DNA of 64,000 bases, from positions 139,155,845-139,219,844 of the forward strand of contig CM036617.1 in NCBI GenBank assembly GCA_020746105.1. Reading direction: 5' to 3'. The notes under the pieces were generated by a model. That model did no database searches. It was not told the DNA's origin and worked only from the letters and a program-made list of their open reading frames with translations. Source of the stretch: Trogon surrucura (lineage: Eukaryota > Chordata > Aves > Trogoniformes > Trogonidae). This document shows positions 10,501 through 22,900 of this stretch, piece by piece. Position 1 is the stretch's first letter; the number at the start of each line of letters is the position of its first letter. The translations under genes and the position numbers were made by a program.

Positions 10501-13500
10501 TAGCAATTGAGAAATTTCAGCCTAGTCTTGCCCCATGTTTTGCTAAGGCTTCTTGTGTGAGTGGTGACAGCCACTGTAGTGTTCTTCAGGACCTGTCTTC
10601 TTTCTGATCCTGCCTGTTGCTCCTCCTGCAAAATGCGCTCCCTGAAGGCTTGTGTGGTGCAGGAAGGAAGAAACCAGTCTCTTTTCTTACCACAGAAAAA
10701 GGGTCTGTTCTGCAGGGAGCAAGATGCCAGCAGTGCCTACAGCATTGCCTGCATGGATTGCCTAAGGCACAGGACAACAACCCTCAGGTACCCAGGAGCG
10801 ACTAGACAACTGCCTGAACCTTCCCTGTGTGTAGAATGCCACGAGTGGTTCTGTGAGAACAGCTGTATTAATTCATAGTGGCCTGATCGTGCCCAAATGC
10901 GTGTAACGGAGATTAACGAACCACATTACTACTGTGCATTGCTATATGCCAGGCTTCAAGGCCACTCTGCCCTACAAGTTCTAAAGTGATACACAAATGG
11001 AAAAGCAGGCTCTTTAGTGGCACTTGCTGTATTTGGAAATAAAGCAGTTCATTACTCATCTGCCAAATCCACATGCTGACTACTGCAAAGTTAAGAAATT
11101 TTTGGTTCCAGACTGCTTCCAGCTCCATCCTGATCTTAATACTTATAAGTAACAATATGGTTCTTCAGACACACAGTCACAACGATTATGGTACAGTATC
11201 TGCTGGCATGTGGCAGTGTCATGATGATCCTGGATGTATCATTAGCTGCCTTATGAAAGCACCTGTGAATTCTTCATGTGTAACGTGTCTTCTGGAAGTG
11301 CCTGCAGTCATCTCCTGTGGGTGGACCTCTAATGAGGATACAGGTCACAATCTCTCAAGAGTATGTCATGTGTTCAGGTGTAATATGACTTATCTTAACC
11401 AGACACATTAATTAGGCTGGCAAATAGCTCTCTATATTTTTCTTATACTGTATGTTACAGCTTCAGCAGCAAGCCTGTTTACTAAATATAATTTGGAGCC
11501 TTTGAAATAGAGTAACCTACTATTATTCATAATTACCTTTTTTTTTATCATAGGTTAGGTATTAAGTGCTAAGAAAGCATAGATACTGGGTTAAAAAAAA
11601 AAGCTAACAAAACCATAAGCCTTGAAATTTAAATGCTTTTTCCTGACTTTTCTCACTAGTTTTATGGGACTGACCATATGAATTAGGGATGTAAGCTTAT
11701 TCTCTAAAAAGAGAAATTTTGCAAATCAGATGTACTCCAGGAGAGAGAGTATTTTTCTGAAGTTTAAGCTGAAGTGAATGGGAAATAGAAGTCTTAGTTT
11801 CTAATCCCAGTTTTGCTCTAATTTACTTGACATCCCCTCTCAAGTTCTTAAACCTCATCTTTCTCTACTTACCAAATGTAACAAGTGTCTTAGTGTCTTG
11901 GAGTCTTTACGATGGATTTACTAAAGTCTCCTACCTTACAGCAGCCTCTTCTGAGCTAAATGTGAGTGTTTACCACATTTCTAGTGCTGTGTTCTTCCCA
12001 CCACAAATGCCGACTCCCAATACTTCATACTTGTTCAACCTTCACTTACACAGCAGAGCAACAATGACTTTGCAAGACTAACCCTCGACAAAAACCGATA
12101 TAACTTGTAAGACTAATATAACTTTTTCTTCTTATTTGTCTTCTGTTGCAAGCTTAATATCTGCCACCAGGACATGTATGTGTGACCACCTAGTGAGATG
12201 AACGGTACAAATCCACTCAGGGAACACCTGATGCCCACATATTTAGTATAGCTTGTATAAGATAGGAAGAGGGGCATCAGAGTAATAGGAGAAATTAAGG
12301 CACATGGGAGTTACTTTATGACTCAGGAAAACTGAACAAACTCATACTTATTTGAGGAGCAACTACAATAAGCACCTAATTAAAATCTTCTGTGAGAGCG
12401 ATTTAGAGGAAATTAAATTTGTTTGTGTCAAGCACTGACACAGAGAGGGCAATCGCTAAGGAAAGAAGCTATTGCCCAATAAGTTCTCCATTGACAGGCT
12501 TGAATGTTTCTGAGCTGGTACTGCAAGATCTTCTGGTTACGTTCAGTACCTTGTGTGGCTTGTGCAGGAAGCCATTTTCCAGGAGCAGAAGGCAAGGTGT
12601 CTGAAGTCTGCCTGCATTCAGATGCCACCTGAATCAACTATGCGAAGCCTCAGAAATAAGTTTCGTTTTCTCACAGATGAGCCTTTCTTGTGTTTACATT
12701 GAAGGAGCCTGAATGAGGGCCTGAGCAAAGAAAGATGAAAAACATCCTTGGACTGTGGCCTAGTCATTGTGTTATACACTTGGTGAGAATGAAGGGCTCC
12801 ACCAAGTTTTCTGTAAATGCTGCAGACTAGAAAAGTCTTTGGGCCAAGAGGAGAGAAGACTTCAGAAGCACACCCTAGGAGTCTTTGGCTTCTTTCCCCT
12901 GGTACTGGGCAGTGTTGGAGGCATGGCCGGGCTTAGTGATGTGATTGTGATGAGGCTGGGATTTAGTACATCGTTCCAGGGCCCTACAGCTAATGCTTTT
13001 TTATTATTTTTTTTTTTTAGTCTCATGTTCATTCTTTAAAATTCCAGTAGAGAGTTCCTCAAACTGACTGTCTGCAACTGCACTGAACAGTCCTAATAAA
13101 TACAGCTCAGGTTATAACTGAAGGTGTTCTACACATAATTGAAGATCCTGTGCTCGTTAAAGTGTTAACTAGCAGATAGAAATCAGGATAAATTCAGCTG
13201 TCTTTGCTGCTGTTTTGAAAAAGATAGTAAAGGAGATTTCTTTGGAAGCATATGAGAAATCAACATGAAGACAGAAGCCAGTCCTAAGGGAGCTGTGTGA
13301 AGATGAACATGCGGGGACTTCAATTGCTGACAGTACTGATGAAAGCTTTCTGGACAATTTAACTCCAAGCCAGTAGCTACTAAATCAGTGATGAGTGCTC
13401 TGAAAGGCTGTGGCAGGAAGAGTACTTTGATTGTGGAGGCGATTTGGAGAGACGTTTACTCCAATTGCAAAAGCAGTTCCAAGGGTCTTATGCACCTAGA

Positions 13501-16500
13501 GATTTGTTGGAATCAGAAAAACAAAAAAATATGAAAAGATGTTCTCAATCCCAGTTATTCAAGCTACCACGTTGTGGAGAAATTTGTTCTCTAAGTCTCT
13601 TAATATCAAACCAGAGTGCCTTGATTTTTCATATTGCAGCTGTGATGTTCACATTGATATTAGGCAGTGAGGTGGAACTGGCACAGCTGTGCCAAACTTC
13701 TAATGCTTTATAACAGTTGTTTGATTTTTGAAACAGTCACTAGGAAAAGGAGAACGCACCAGGGCACTCTCAACTTTAACAGTGAAGTTGTTCAAGTTCT
13801 TGCTATTCTCTTGCTCAGCTATTTCCAAAGTGCAGCTTTACTTTTTATTACTTTTTCTTCCTCCCTCAGATGCTCAAGCTGAGGGTGATATTCTGGATTG
13901 CTGCCAAAGGGCAGGCTTTCTTTTGTAACAAGGGATGCAAAGGCTTCAGCTGTAATGGTATATTTGGGCAGGAAATGCTCTTTGTACAGGTCTGCTCTGC
14001 CTTTCACACATAGACTGAAATCTGTTATTGAGCTTCAACTCCTTATAATGGAGAGGCATATGTTCAAAAAACATTAATGTTTCCTAAACTACTTTGGTAT
14101 TTACATTGTGACTTGCATTGAAACTCTAGATAGCCTGTAGAGGTTCTCCAAAACACCAGTATACGTTCACTACAAGCTATGCTGTGTCAAATTCAGTTTT
14201 CAAAGGAAGCACTATCTTTGACCCGAATCACTGTTTACTCATTTCTAATGTGATTTTCACCTGAAGAAAGAGCCATTGTTTCCAACTGATGAGAAGTTGC
14301 CATGTTTTGAATGGGTGTCCCTGCTTCCCCATCCGGAGTCCCGCAGCAGCAATGTACACTCGTGGTCTGCGCACTCCTCTGATCTGCTTTACTATTGGGT
14401 CACCCAAACTAACTCAGTCACTCCTGCATTTCTATAGCAAATTAAACTGAAATGTGTGACTCTGCATTGAAGCAAAATAATGTGTGCTCCCATTGCTTTT
14501 ATCAACTTTGCTGTGGGAGCAGTGATCTCTGGAAAGGGGTGGCAAGGAGACAAACAAAACAGCTGCTCCATAGATTGACAGCACGAACTTGTGTCCAGGC
14601 TAATGTTTTACAAATTAAGTAGCACGTCCTTGGTCTTCAGCGATTCCATTGCTTTTGGTTTGCACTGCGATAGTCATAACTAAAGTCAGACTTGATGTGT
14701 TTCAAAATGAATACTTTTTTGTTGTAAAAAATAATACGGAAATATCCACTATGTGTGTTTCATCTGGCAATATTTCCAGTGCTACAGAGTACTCTTAATA
14801 GCAGTATAACTCCAGGTGATATTTAAAAAAACCCCAAACTGTACAATTTCCTACACTGCAGTTTCAGGCAATGCAATTTGTATTCACTGACTGAAACTGC
14901 AGCGACTGATGCAACTTCAGATGCTTCGTTCTCTTTTGAGGGGGTGGTTTCCATTTGAGGGCTACAGCTGTGACTACCACATGTCATCCCTTAACACTGG
15001 GGACACATCTCTTCTGTCACAGGAAAGAAGCAATCCTGGATTTAAATATGGATTTAAATGGAATTTGGTTAAAAACAGGCACCTCATAACTTAAGTAAAT
15101 AATATATGCAAGGAGAAATCAAATAAACAGAATAATGAATGGCACTTTAGCTGTAACTGGGAGTCTGTTTACCTCCACAGTTTTAGATACTGCATGACCT
15201 AACCTATGTAACTCTTGTTTAAACTATCCTTTAATTATGCTGTTTCATTTGCAAAAGCCAGGCATGTGTCAAATGGGCCTGTCAGAATTTAGCAAGAAAT
15301 TCAGCCTGCTAGATTTTGAAAATCTGACCTGAAAAGGAGTGTTCCTTCTTGCACATCAAACTAAATCCATTTCTAGTTGTCTTGCACCTGGCTTTTCTCT
15401 TGTTTGATTTATATTAGTGTTACATTCCATTACATGCAAATGAAACTGGAAAAAAAAATAACAAGAAAGAAAAACTTGGCTTAACAGGTCTGGCTTTGGA
15501 ATTGAGAAACCAGAACCCTCATTGCCTGTGTTTGTGCCTTCCAGCTACTGAGACTGTAAACTCCGTGTCAGGAATAGGACTGGATTAATCGATATTAGGC
15601 CTGCTTTCTAGATTACTGCTGTTGGCACTGCGATGGAAAAGCTGTAGGATTAAGCGAAACAAAAGTTACTGAACTACTTGTCAGTCACTTTTACTATAGT
15701 AAATATTGTAACACCATTCAATTTTTTTGTCTATGACAATTTATATTAGCTAAATACTTGAGCACTATGCTTTTTCTCCTGTAAATGTATAAATACATTG
15801 GCCATTACATCATAACAAAACTTAGTTTTAAGTGCAAAGCCTCAACCAAAAAAAGGTCTGTTTGTACTCCTTGTGGTTTGCAAGAAGTGGGTGACCAGTT
15901 AGGTCTTAGATCTGCTTTTTGTTCCTTCTCTGTAAAGGCAGGCAAAAGAGTTAGAATGGGAAAAACGGAGGTTACATTTTCTATGCATGATGTTGTGCTA
16001 ATAATAGTGGAGAGGTAACATTCTGTGGTCCTTTGAATCTGCTGTTGCATAGAGAAATCAAGCTACTGAAATACAGAAAATAGACTATAAGTCAAACAAC
16101 ATTCAGAGATTTTAACTGGATCTTCCGAGCTGCAGCAAAGATTATGTTTTTAATTACTATATGCCTGAGATATGCCTCAAAGAACTTATGAAAATAACAT
16201 TACTGCTATGCAATGTTCTCCTGCTCTATAATATCTTTTCTGATATTTTTAAGAGTTGTTTCAAGATTTAAAGGTTGTTTTATGCAGTCTTTCTCTATAT
16301 TGTACTCTCTTAATTGTGAAAGGAACATTTGACAAGCTTTTGGTTGAATTGTGCTTTGCAGCAACTTATTTTGTCATTCCAGGAAACTAGAAGTGAATCA
16401 AGCTTATTCGACATCAGGAATGTTTTTTAACAGAAGATAAAATCTTTAAATTGAATTAGGACTCTCTCTTAAACTCAATTAAAGCAGCTATTCTGTGTAC

Positions 16501-18784
16501 ATTAAACTCAAACCACTCCTGTTGTGAAGCAACGACAGCACATAGCCCTGATGGCAGAAAAAGCTTAGCACATTAAAGAACAGTTTCAGACTGCTGTTCC
16601 ACCAAGCCTTCTCTTGATCAGTTGTTTACTCATTTCCTTCTTTTCCCCAACCTCAGCTGTTCATTCTTGCTTATTTGCTTCTGCGCCAGCTTCTCAGTTG
16701 TGTTACTTTGCTTCTGTGACTGCTCATTCAGATTGCAAGATAGACCATGATGAGAGAGGATAAGCTGCAGTCTTCTGTAAGTTCAGAGCTTTTATTGGGA
16801 GGAGGAAATAAAAGGTGTGAGGATGTTGACAGAAAGTGCTTAACTGGGAATGATTTTCTATTAGGGAGTTGGGCTTCTGGTTAGCAGAATATCGGCAAAT
16901 TAAGTACAAAATTTACACAGAAAAAGTTTTTTATTTACAAGAAAACCAGAAATATACATGTATTAGAAACAACTTAACAGAACTATTCCCTGTTGGTACT
17001 ACAAGCCACTGTTTCTTTGACTTAGGGTCTGTGCGCTACTGATTGGCCACAATAAGTGAAAGTTCACAGAGAAATCTTGGCAGAAATTGAAACAACCTTA
17101 TGTCTGTTCCATTCTGGGAAAACAAAAAGATTTTATAATCTAATAATAATTGGTAGTACATAGTGATCAGGATGGCAATACTGAACAAATTTCTTTCAGT
17201 TTATTTGAAAAACAGTTAATCGGTCATTCAACTCTCTCTCTTGCTCTTTTTAAAGGTGATGTGGACATCTGAGGAATTAGTCACTTAGCTGCAATAGGAA
17301 GATCAGTGAGATGTGGGGACAACTTTCTTTTCTCAGGCAGCTGAATTGGAAGTATGAGCACTTTCCTCAGAGCTAAGAAGCAATAAGTTACGGTTTCAGT
17401 CAGGACACTTGGTAAATTTTGATTATATGTTTGGTCTGGTTTGATTTCTCCAGAAGGGAAAAGGAATAACTGTGTTGGTTTAAGCAGAAGACTGGGACTG
17501 AAGTTCTGGATTTGCTAAAGCTAGCAACAGAGAACAAGCAAGGGAATGGATGCATCCCCTCAGTAGGGGACATCACAGCCAGCTCAGAAAATTAGGAATT
17601 TTAAGAATGTGTTTTATCAGTGTTGGTTGCATTTTGAAAGGCTGACTGAGGTCTCTACAACTCAGAACAAATAAAGTGTTTGTGAGCAGTTTGGGATATG
17701 TACTGGGCAAGCTGTGTACAACAGGCCACCTTTTGTACTTCTAGGATTCATCAGTGAGTGATTAAGAGATGGACAGCCAAGAGCTTCTAGCTGGACCTTC
17801 CCATCAAAATATGGGGGAAAAAAATCCCACATGCTCCTCCTCTTGAACATTGGATTTGAATGTAGACTATATGAAATTGTGTTTTACAAAGTGACTGGTA
17901 ACTTTAGACTTGTCTAAAGACCCTTTCAAACTAGCTACACCCCTACCCCAACCAATTTAGAAACTGATTCAGGAGGAGTGGTTTGTCTCTACAAGCTCCT
18001 TGAAAGAATTATAAAATTATAACTAATCTCAGTTGACCCATCAGTGGTGACCTACATGAAAATATTTTTAGCTGTAGACTCAGTAAACATCTTAATGCCT
18101 CTTTAAGAAGGCATCCATGAAATGGTGGGGTTTTTTCTGAATTTTTAATTTTCCATGGGGCAGACAGACCTTGGAGTATTGACGTCAAGGGCTGGCTTTC
18201 ACAGCTTACCCATTGTTAATAGATATTTTCCATGAAGAGAATAGATTGTTTGCACCTGACAACAGGAGAAAGTCCCATCTTTATCAACGTTTCTACTTTG
18301 AAAAGCCTTTTGGCCAGATTAATGGGGACAGAGCTGCAGCATGAGCTGGAGGAAGGCAGGAGTGCTACTTGGCGTTATGGCCAACAGAGCAAGGAGTCTT
18401 CTGCCTACCCAAGACTAAAAGGCAAAGGAAAAGGTTAGGGAAGAGGGGCCTTCGAGAACAGGGAGACAGACCAAATGTCAGGAGGAAGATGGTAGCCCTT
18501 GTAATGTAAACCCAGCTGGTGCCACATTCTCTTGTAGTTATTGTAATGAGTCACCAAAAAGAACAGCTGATGACTCCTGACCAGGTGCTGCAGCTGCAGG
18601 AGTTAGGCTGCTTCATTGCAACAGGTTTCCTAAGCCTAGAGGGCAGAGCAAAGTCTCTACAAAACAGTGTTCCAAGACTGATCTTTTTCTTTTGTCTTCA
18701 CCCTGTCCCTTGCCTAGCTTTGCCTAGCTAGACATGCCTCTAGGGCAGCTTCCTTGCTCTCTACATACACCAGTATGCTTTAAC
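7583..18784. other. Long intergenic stretch, no supported gene
   Basis: About 11 kb of AT-rich DNA. A 105-codon cysteine-rich frame at 10561-10878 and a 112-codon frame at 11073-11411 stand out only by length. Neither shows a known domain, partner exon or promoter. No tRNA, rRNA or recognisable PNPLA5 exon was found, although PNPLA5 occupies this interval in mammals. Confidence 0.55.
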
Positions 18785-19940
18785 ACTTTGATTTTGACTT
18801 CAGTAAAGCATTTGACACAGTCTCCCACAGCATCCTTGCTGCTAAACTGAGGAAGTGTGGTCTAGACTCTCGCGTAGTGAGGTGGACTGTGAACTGGCTA
18901 AGGGGAAGAAGCCAAAAAGTTGTGGTCAATGGGGCGGAGTCTGGTTGGAGGCCTGTATTCAGTGGAGTCCCTCAAGGGTCGGTACTGGGACCAGTATTAT
19001 TCAATATATTCATCAATTACTTGGATGAAGGACTAGAGAGTACTATCAGCAAGTTTGCTGATGACACCAAGCTGGGAGGAGTGGCTGACACACCAGAAGG
19101 CTGTTCTGCCATTCAGCAAGACCTGGACAGGCTGGAGAGTTGGGCGGGGAAAAATTTAATGAAATATAACAAGAGTAAATGTAGGGTCTTGTATCTGGGT
19201 AGGAACAACTCCAGGTTCCAGTATAAGTTGGGGAATGACTTATTAGAGAGTAGTGTAGGGGAAAGGGACCTGGGAGTCTTGGTGGACAGCAGGATGACCA
19301 TGAGCCAGCACTGTGCCCTTGTGGCCAGGAAGGCCAATGGCATCCTGGGGTGTATTAGAAGGGGGGTGGTTAGTAGGTCGAGAGAGGTTCTCCTTCCCCT
19401 CTACTCTGCCCTGGTGAGACCCCATCTGGAATATTGTGTCCAGTTCTGGGCCCCTCAGTTCAAGAAAGACAGGGAACTGCTGGAGAGAGTCCAGCACAGG
19501 GCAACTAGGATGATGAAGGGAGTGGAGCATCTCCCTTATGAGAAAAGACTGAGGGAGCTGGGGCTCTTTAGTTTGGAGAAGAGGAGACTGAGGGGTGACC
19601 TCATTAATGTTTACAAATATATCAAGGGTGAGTGTCACGAGGATGGAGCCAGGCTCTTCTCGGTGACAACCAATGATAGGACAAGGGGTAATGGGCTGAA
19701 ACTGGAACATAAGAGGTTCCGCTTAAACTCAGGAAGAAACTTCTTCTCAGTGAGGGTGACGGAACACTGGAACAGGCTGCCCAGGGAGGTTGTGGAGTCT
19801 CCTTCTCTGGAGACATTCAAGACCTGCCTGGACACGTTCCTGTGTAGCATTATCTAGGCGTTCCTGCTCTGGCAGGGGGATTGGACTTGATGATGTTTCG
19901 AGGTCCCTTCCAATCCCTAACATTCTATGATTCTATGATT
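18785..19940 (+). mobile_element. CR1 LINE, 5' truncated, with open reverse-transcriptase frame
   Basis: The reading frame is open from about 18785 to the stop at 19857, with no internal stop or frameshift. It enters at reverse-transcriptase motif A ([14 protein letters not shown]), contains [11 protein letters not shown] (motif B) and the catalytic FADDT (motif C), then the CR1 C-terminal region ending [18 protein letters not shown]. The 3' untranslated region ends in two attctatg-type units at 19922-19940. The upstream endonuclease and the rest of the RT are missing, so it cannot move by itself. The preserved frame and close match to the copies at 42.1 and 48.2 kb indicate a comparatively young subfamily. 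Confidence 0.97.
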
Positions 19941-22900
19941 TTAGAGCACATAACTGTCAAATACCTCTTTAATAAGTAACCTCTCATCATGTCTGGATAG
20001 CAGATAGAAAGGGAAACCTTTACTTAGTTGTTCCCTATTATAATCTTAATTATGTTACAAAATATACCTCAACCTCAGTAACTGTTAGATGTGAAATGCA
20101 GCCATTAAATGGATGCCTATAGAGCTTTGGATACAGAAACACTCGCTGTAGGCTGCAGTATGGTCTCCTATATGCTTGTCTATAGCAAAGGTTGCAGTCT
20201 GAAATTTGCCAAAATTGAATCAACAGCCCAGTAACAGCCAATGGGTATGGACTGAGACAAATTGTATTTACCTTTGTGGCAGCTAATCATGACTGAATCT
20301 CAGTATTTCCCGAGACTGCACCCTGCTTTTTGGGGCCAGGATTTCCATGGTCCACACACAGAAGAGTATTCTCTTGGTACTCATAAAAAGGCTGAAAAAT
20401 ATAATCAGACATCAGGGTTAGAAAGTATGTATGTAAGCATATACGTGTAACTGTGTGGTTAAATGATTCATCTAATATTTTGTGATACAGTAGCACCTCA
20501 GTTTATAAATCTATGATGCAGCAAAAGACCTAAAATTATATTTCAGTTCTTATGCTTTTAATTATTCTGTAGATACATGTGAGGGTTTTTTTGTGGCACA
20601 ATGGAGGAAGGCAAAACAACATGGAAGTCTTCTCTGAGATATCAAAATGTGTGCCTTAAGTTATGCCAGGAAAACAGCTTACCCTGATGACACACTGCAA
20701 GTTCCTGGCATAAGGCATCATTATCTAGCTGAACTTTGAAATGCCCCATGAATTCATGCTAAGCTTCTAGTTCTGCCTGGCAAATTTAATGCAAGACAAA
20801 GCTACCAAGTATGTTGTTTTTTTGCTTTTTGGCATATGCAGAACTTGCACTTCTGTTGATCTTGGCAACAAATGAGATTAAAAGAGGTCATTGAAAGATA
20901 AGATTGGTTATCTCAACTACTGGTATTCTCTCTTCCTCCTAGTCTCCCAGTTAATCTTTACTTAGACTGCTGCATGCCTAGTGTAGATGAAAAAAAGCAG
21001 TGGTGTTTCTTCTGAGTTAGTCTAGAATTATCTCCCTGCTTCCATGGACCATCCAGAAATGATGGAACTCTCTTGTTATAGTAGGAAAAAAACTGTTGTA
21101 TTCGGAGAAAAAAAAGAGCTTGCTATAGGAGAGTGAATCATCTGTCTGGCACACGTTGCCATCCTTACGATCTTCCTGTGACACTGCCGTATTATTCCTG
21201 GGAATAATCAGTATTGGCCTCATCTCTTGTGCAGTGAGATACATATTGCCCCCTTTTAGAGGTGGCAAAGAAGGGGTTGATCTGTTAACTGTTGGGACTG
21301 CAGTGTCTTACTCTGAACACCATCTTCTGCTGAACTGAGGAGCACAGTTCAGCTAGATATAATACGTTTGGGGCCGTGCTTTGCCTAGGTGTATGTGCAC
21401 ATGGAGGAGGGCTGAGAGGGAAATCAGAGGGCAGCGGGCTGGCAGACAGAGACAGTGCTCCCTGGAAGAGGGGTGGTTAGAGATAGGGAATTTTCTTACA
21501 AATAACTTGACTCCAGTGAGATTAAATTTTATTCTTTGCTTTTGAAATTGACTGAGGCAAACAAATCTTGTTTCCTGGCTTGACCAAAATCAATATTTAG
21601 TTAGGTAAAGGACAATTGTTGTATTTTTTTGGAGTAGTGTAACTCGTTCCATGTGACAAGTCAGGACCAGATCTATCACTATGGGTAAAATTGAAGTTAA
21701 GAGTTTCTCTAAATATACCAGATGGAAATTAAGATCAGAGTCTGATTGTTTCACAACATTACTGGCATATCGCTCCACAGCCAAATTCCATACAGCAAGC
21801 CAACATTCAGTAGTTAGGAAAGAAGGAGGGAGGGGATGGTGAGTATGGGGTGGTGGTGTGACACAGTGGCCTGGATTAGTAAATTAGAATGGATTAGGGA
21901 AGGGAAGGGGAAGAAAAAGGTATTTTGTGTTTCCCCAGAACACAGGCAATAATTTAAGGCATGAGAAGTTGACGGTTACTGTTTTGTACACAACTTGAGA
22001 TGGTTAGAAAGGTAAACAGTGTGGTCCACTGCAGCATTTCTCAGAAGGCCCACATACAGACATCAGAAGCACATCAGGTGGCATCTATATATGTGTGGGG
22101 TATACAGAGAGCAGACTGGACAGAGGAGGATGGGGCAAATTGAAAAAGCCCCACCCATTTATCACTCTTCTGTCACAGCAGAAACACAGAAGCTGCAGAA
22201 GACCAGACTTCTGAAATAACTCAAGGCACATGCAGCAGCAATCTGATTTCCATGTTTCTGAGGGAGAATGGCAGAGGGCAGACGAGGTGAAGGTCGGTCT
22301 CTTCCCATGCCAGAGGCAGCTGACTGACCTACTAACCAGCTTTGGCTGGCACTGTGCCGTCTCCCTCGTGCACCCAAGGGAGGGAAGCAGGGGCTGCCCA
22401 CAAGTCACGAGATGATTACAAATGTGCCTCAGCACCCGCAGCCTTGCTGCACTGACCCTTATTTAAGGTGAAGTTATGCTACAGGCAGAGCCAATTCACC
22501 AGCTGCCTTCTGCCAGGGAAAGACTGCCTCTGGTAACTGCTTAGCTGCTCCTTGCTAAGGCAATTCAGCTTCCTAACTCAGCAAGATATTCACTTTTGTC
22601 TTTCTCAATTTAACTTATAAAAAGTAATAAATTAATTTGCAAATATTTGCATCAAGGACCAGAGAAGTGGCAGGAGAAGGAAAGGAAGATGAGGAGTATA
22701 GAAACATGGAAGCAGAGGAGGAAGGAACAGAGAAATCAGGAGTGGGACAAGGGGCAAAGGGATAAAATATGGAAGTATCAGGAAGCGAACAGTCCTTGGT
22801 CTTGTAGTGGAGCAGAGGTGGGAAAGATGTCAGTACTCCTGGTCCAAAGAAACACCTACCATAAGCTACATAATGACTTCCTTCAGAATAAGAAATCTTA

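Noticed and set aside
10561-10878. 105-codon cysteine-rich frame as a secreted peptide gene
   Set aside because: No signal peptide, cysteine pattern of a known family, or neighbouring exon. Some of its cysteines come from tgc/tgt-rich sequence that is also open in another frame.
22270-22310. Short match to CR1 (gaggtgaaggtcggtctctt)
   Set aside because: Only about 25 bases with no continuing similarity on either side; too short to call.
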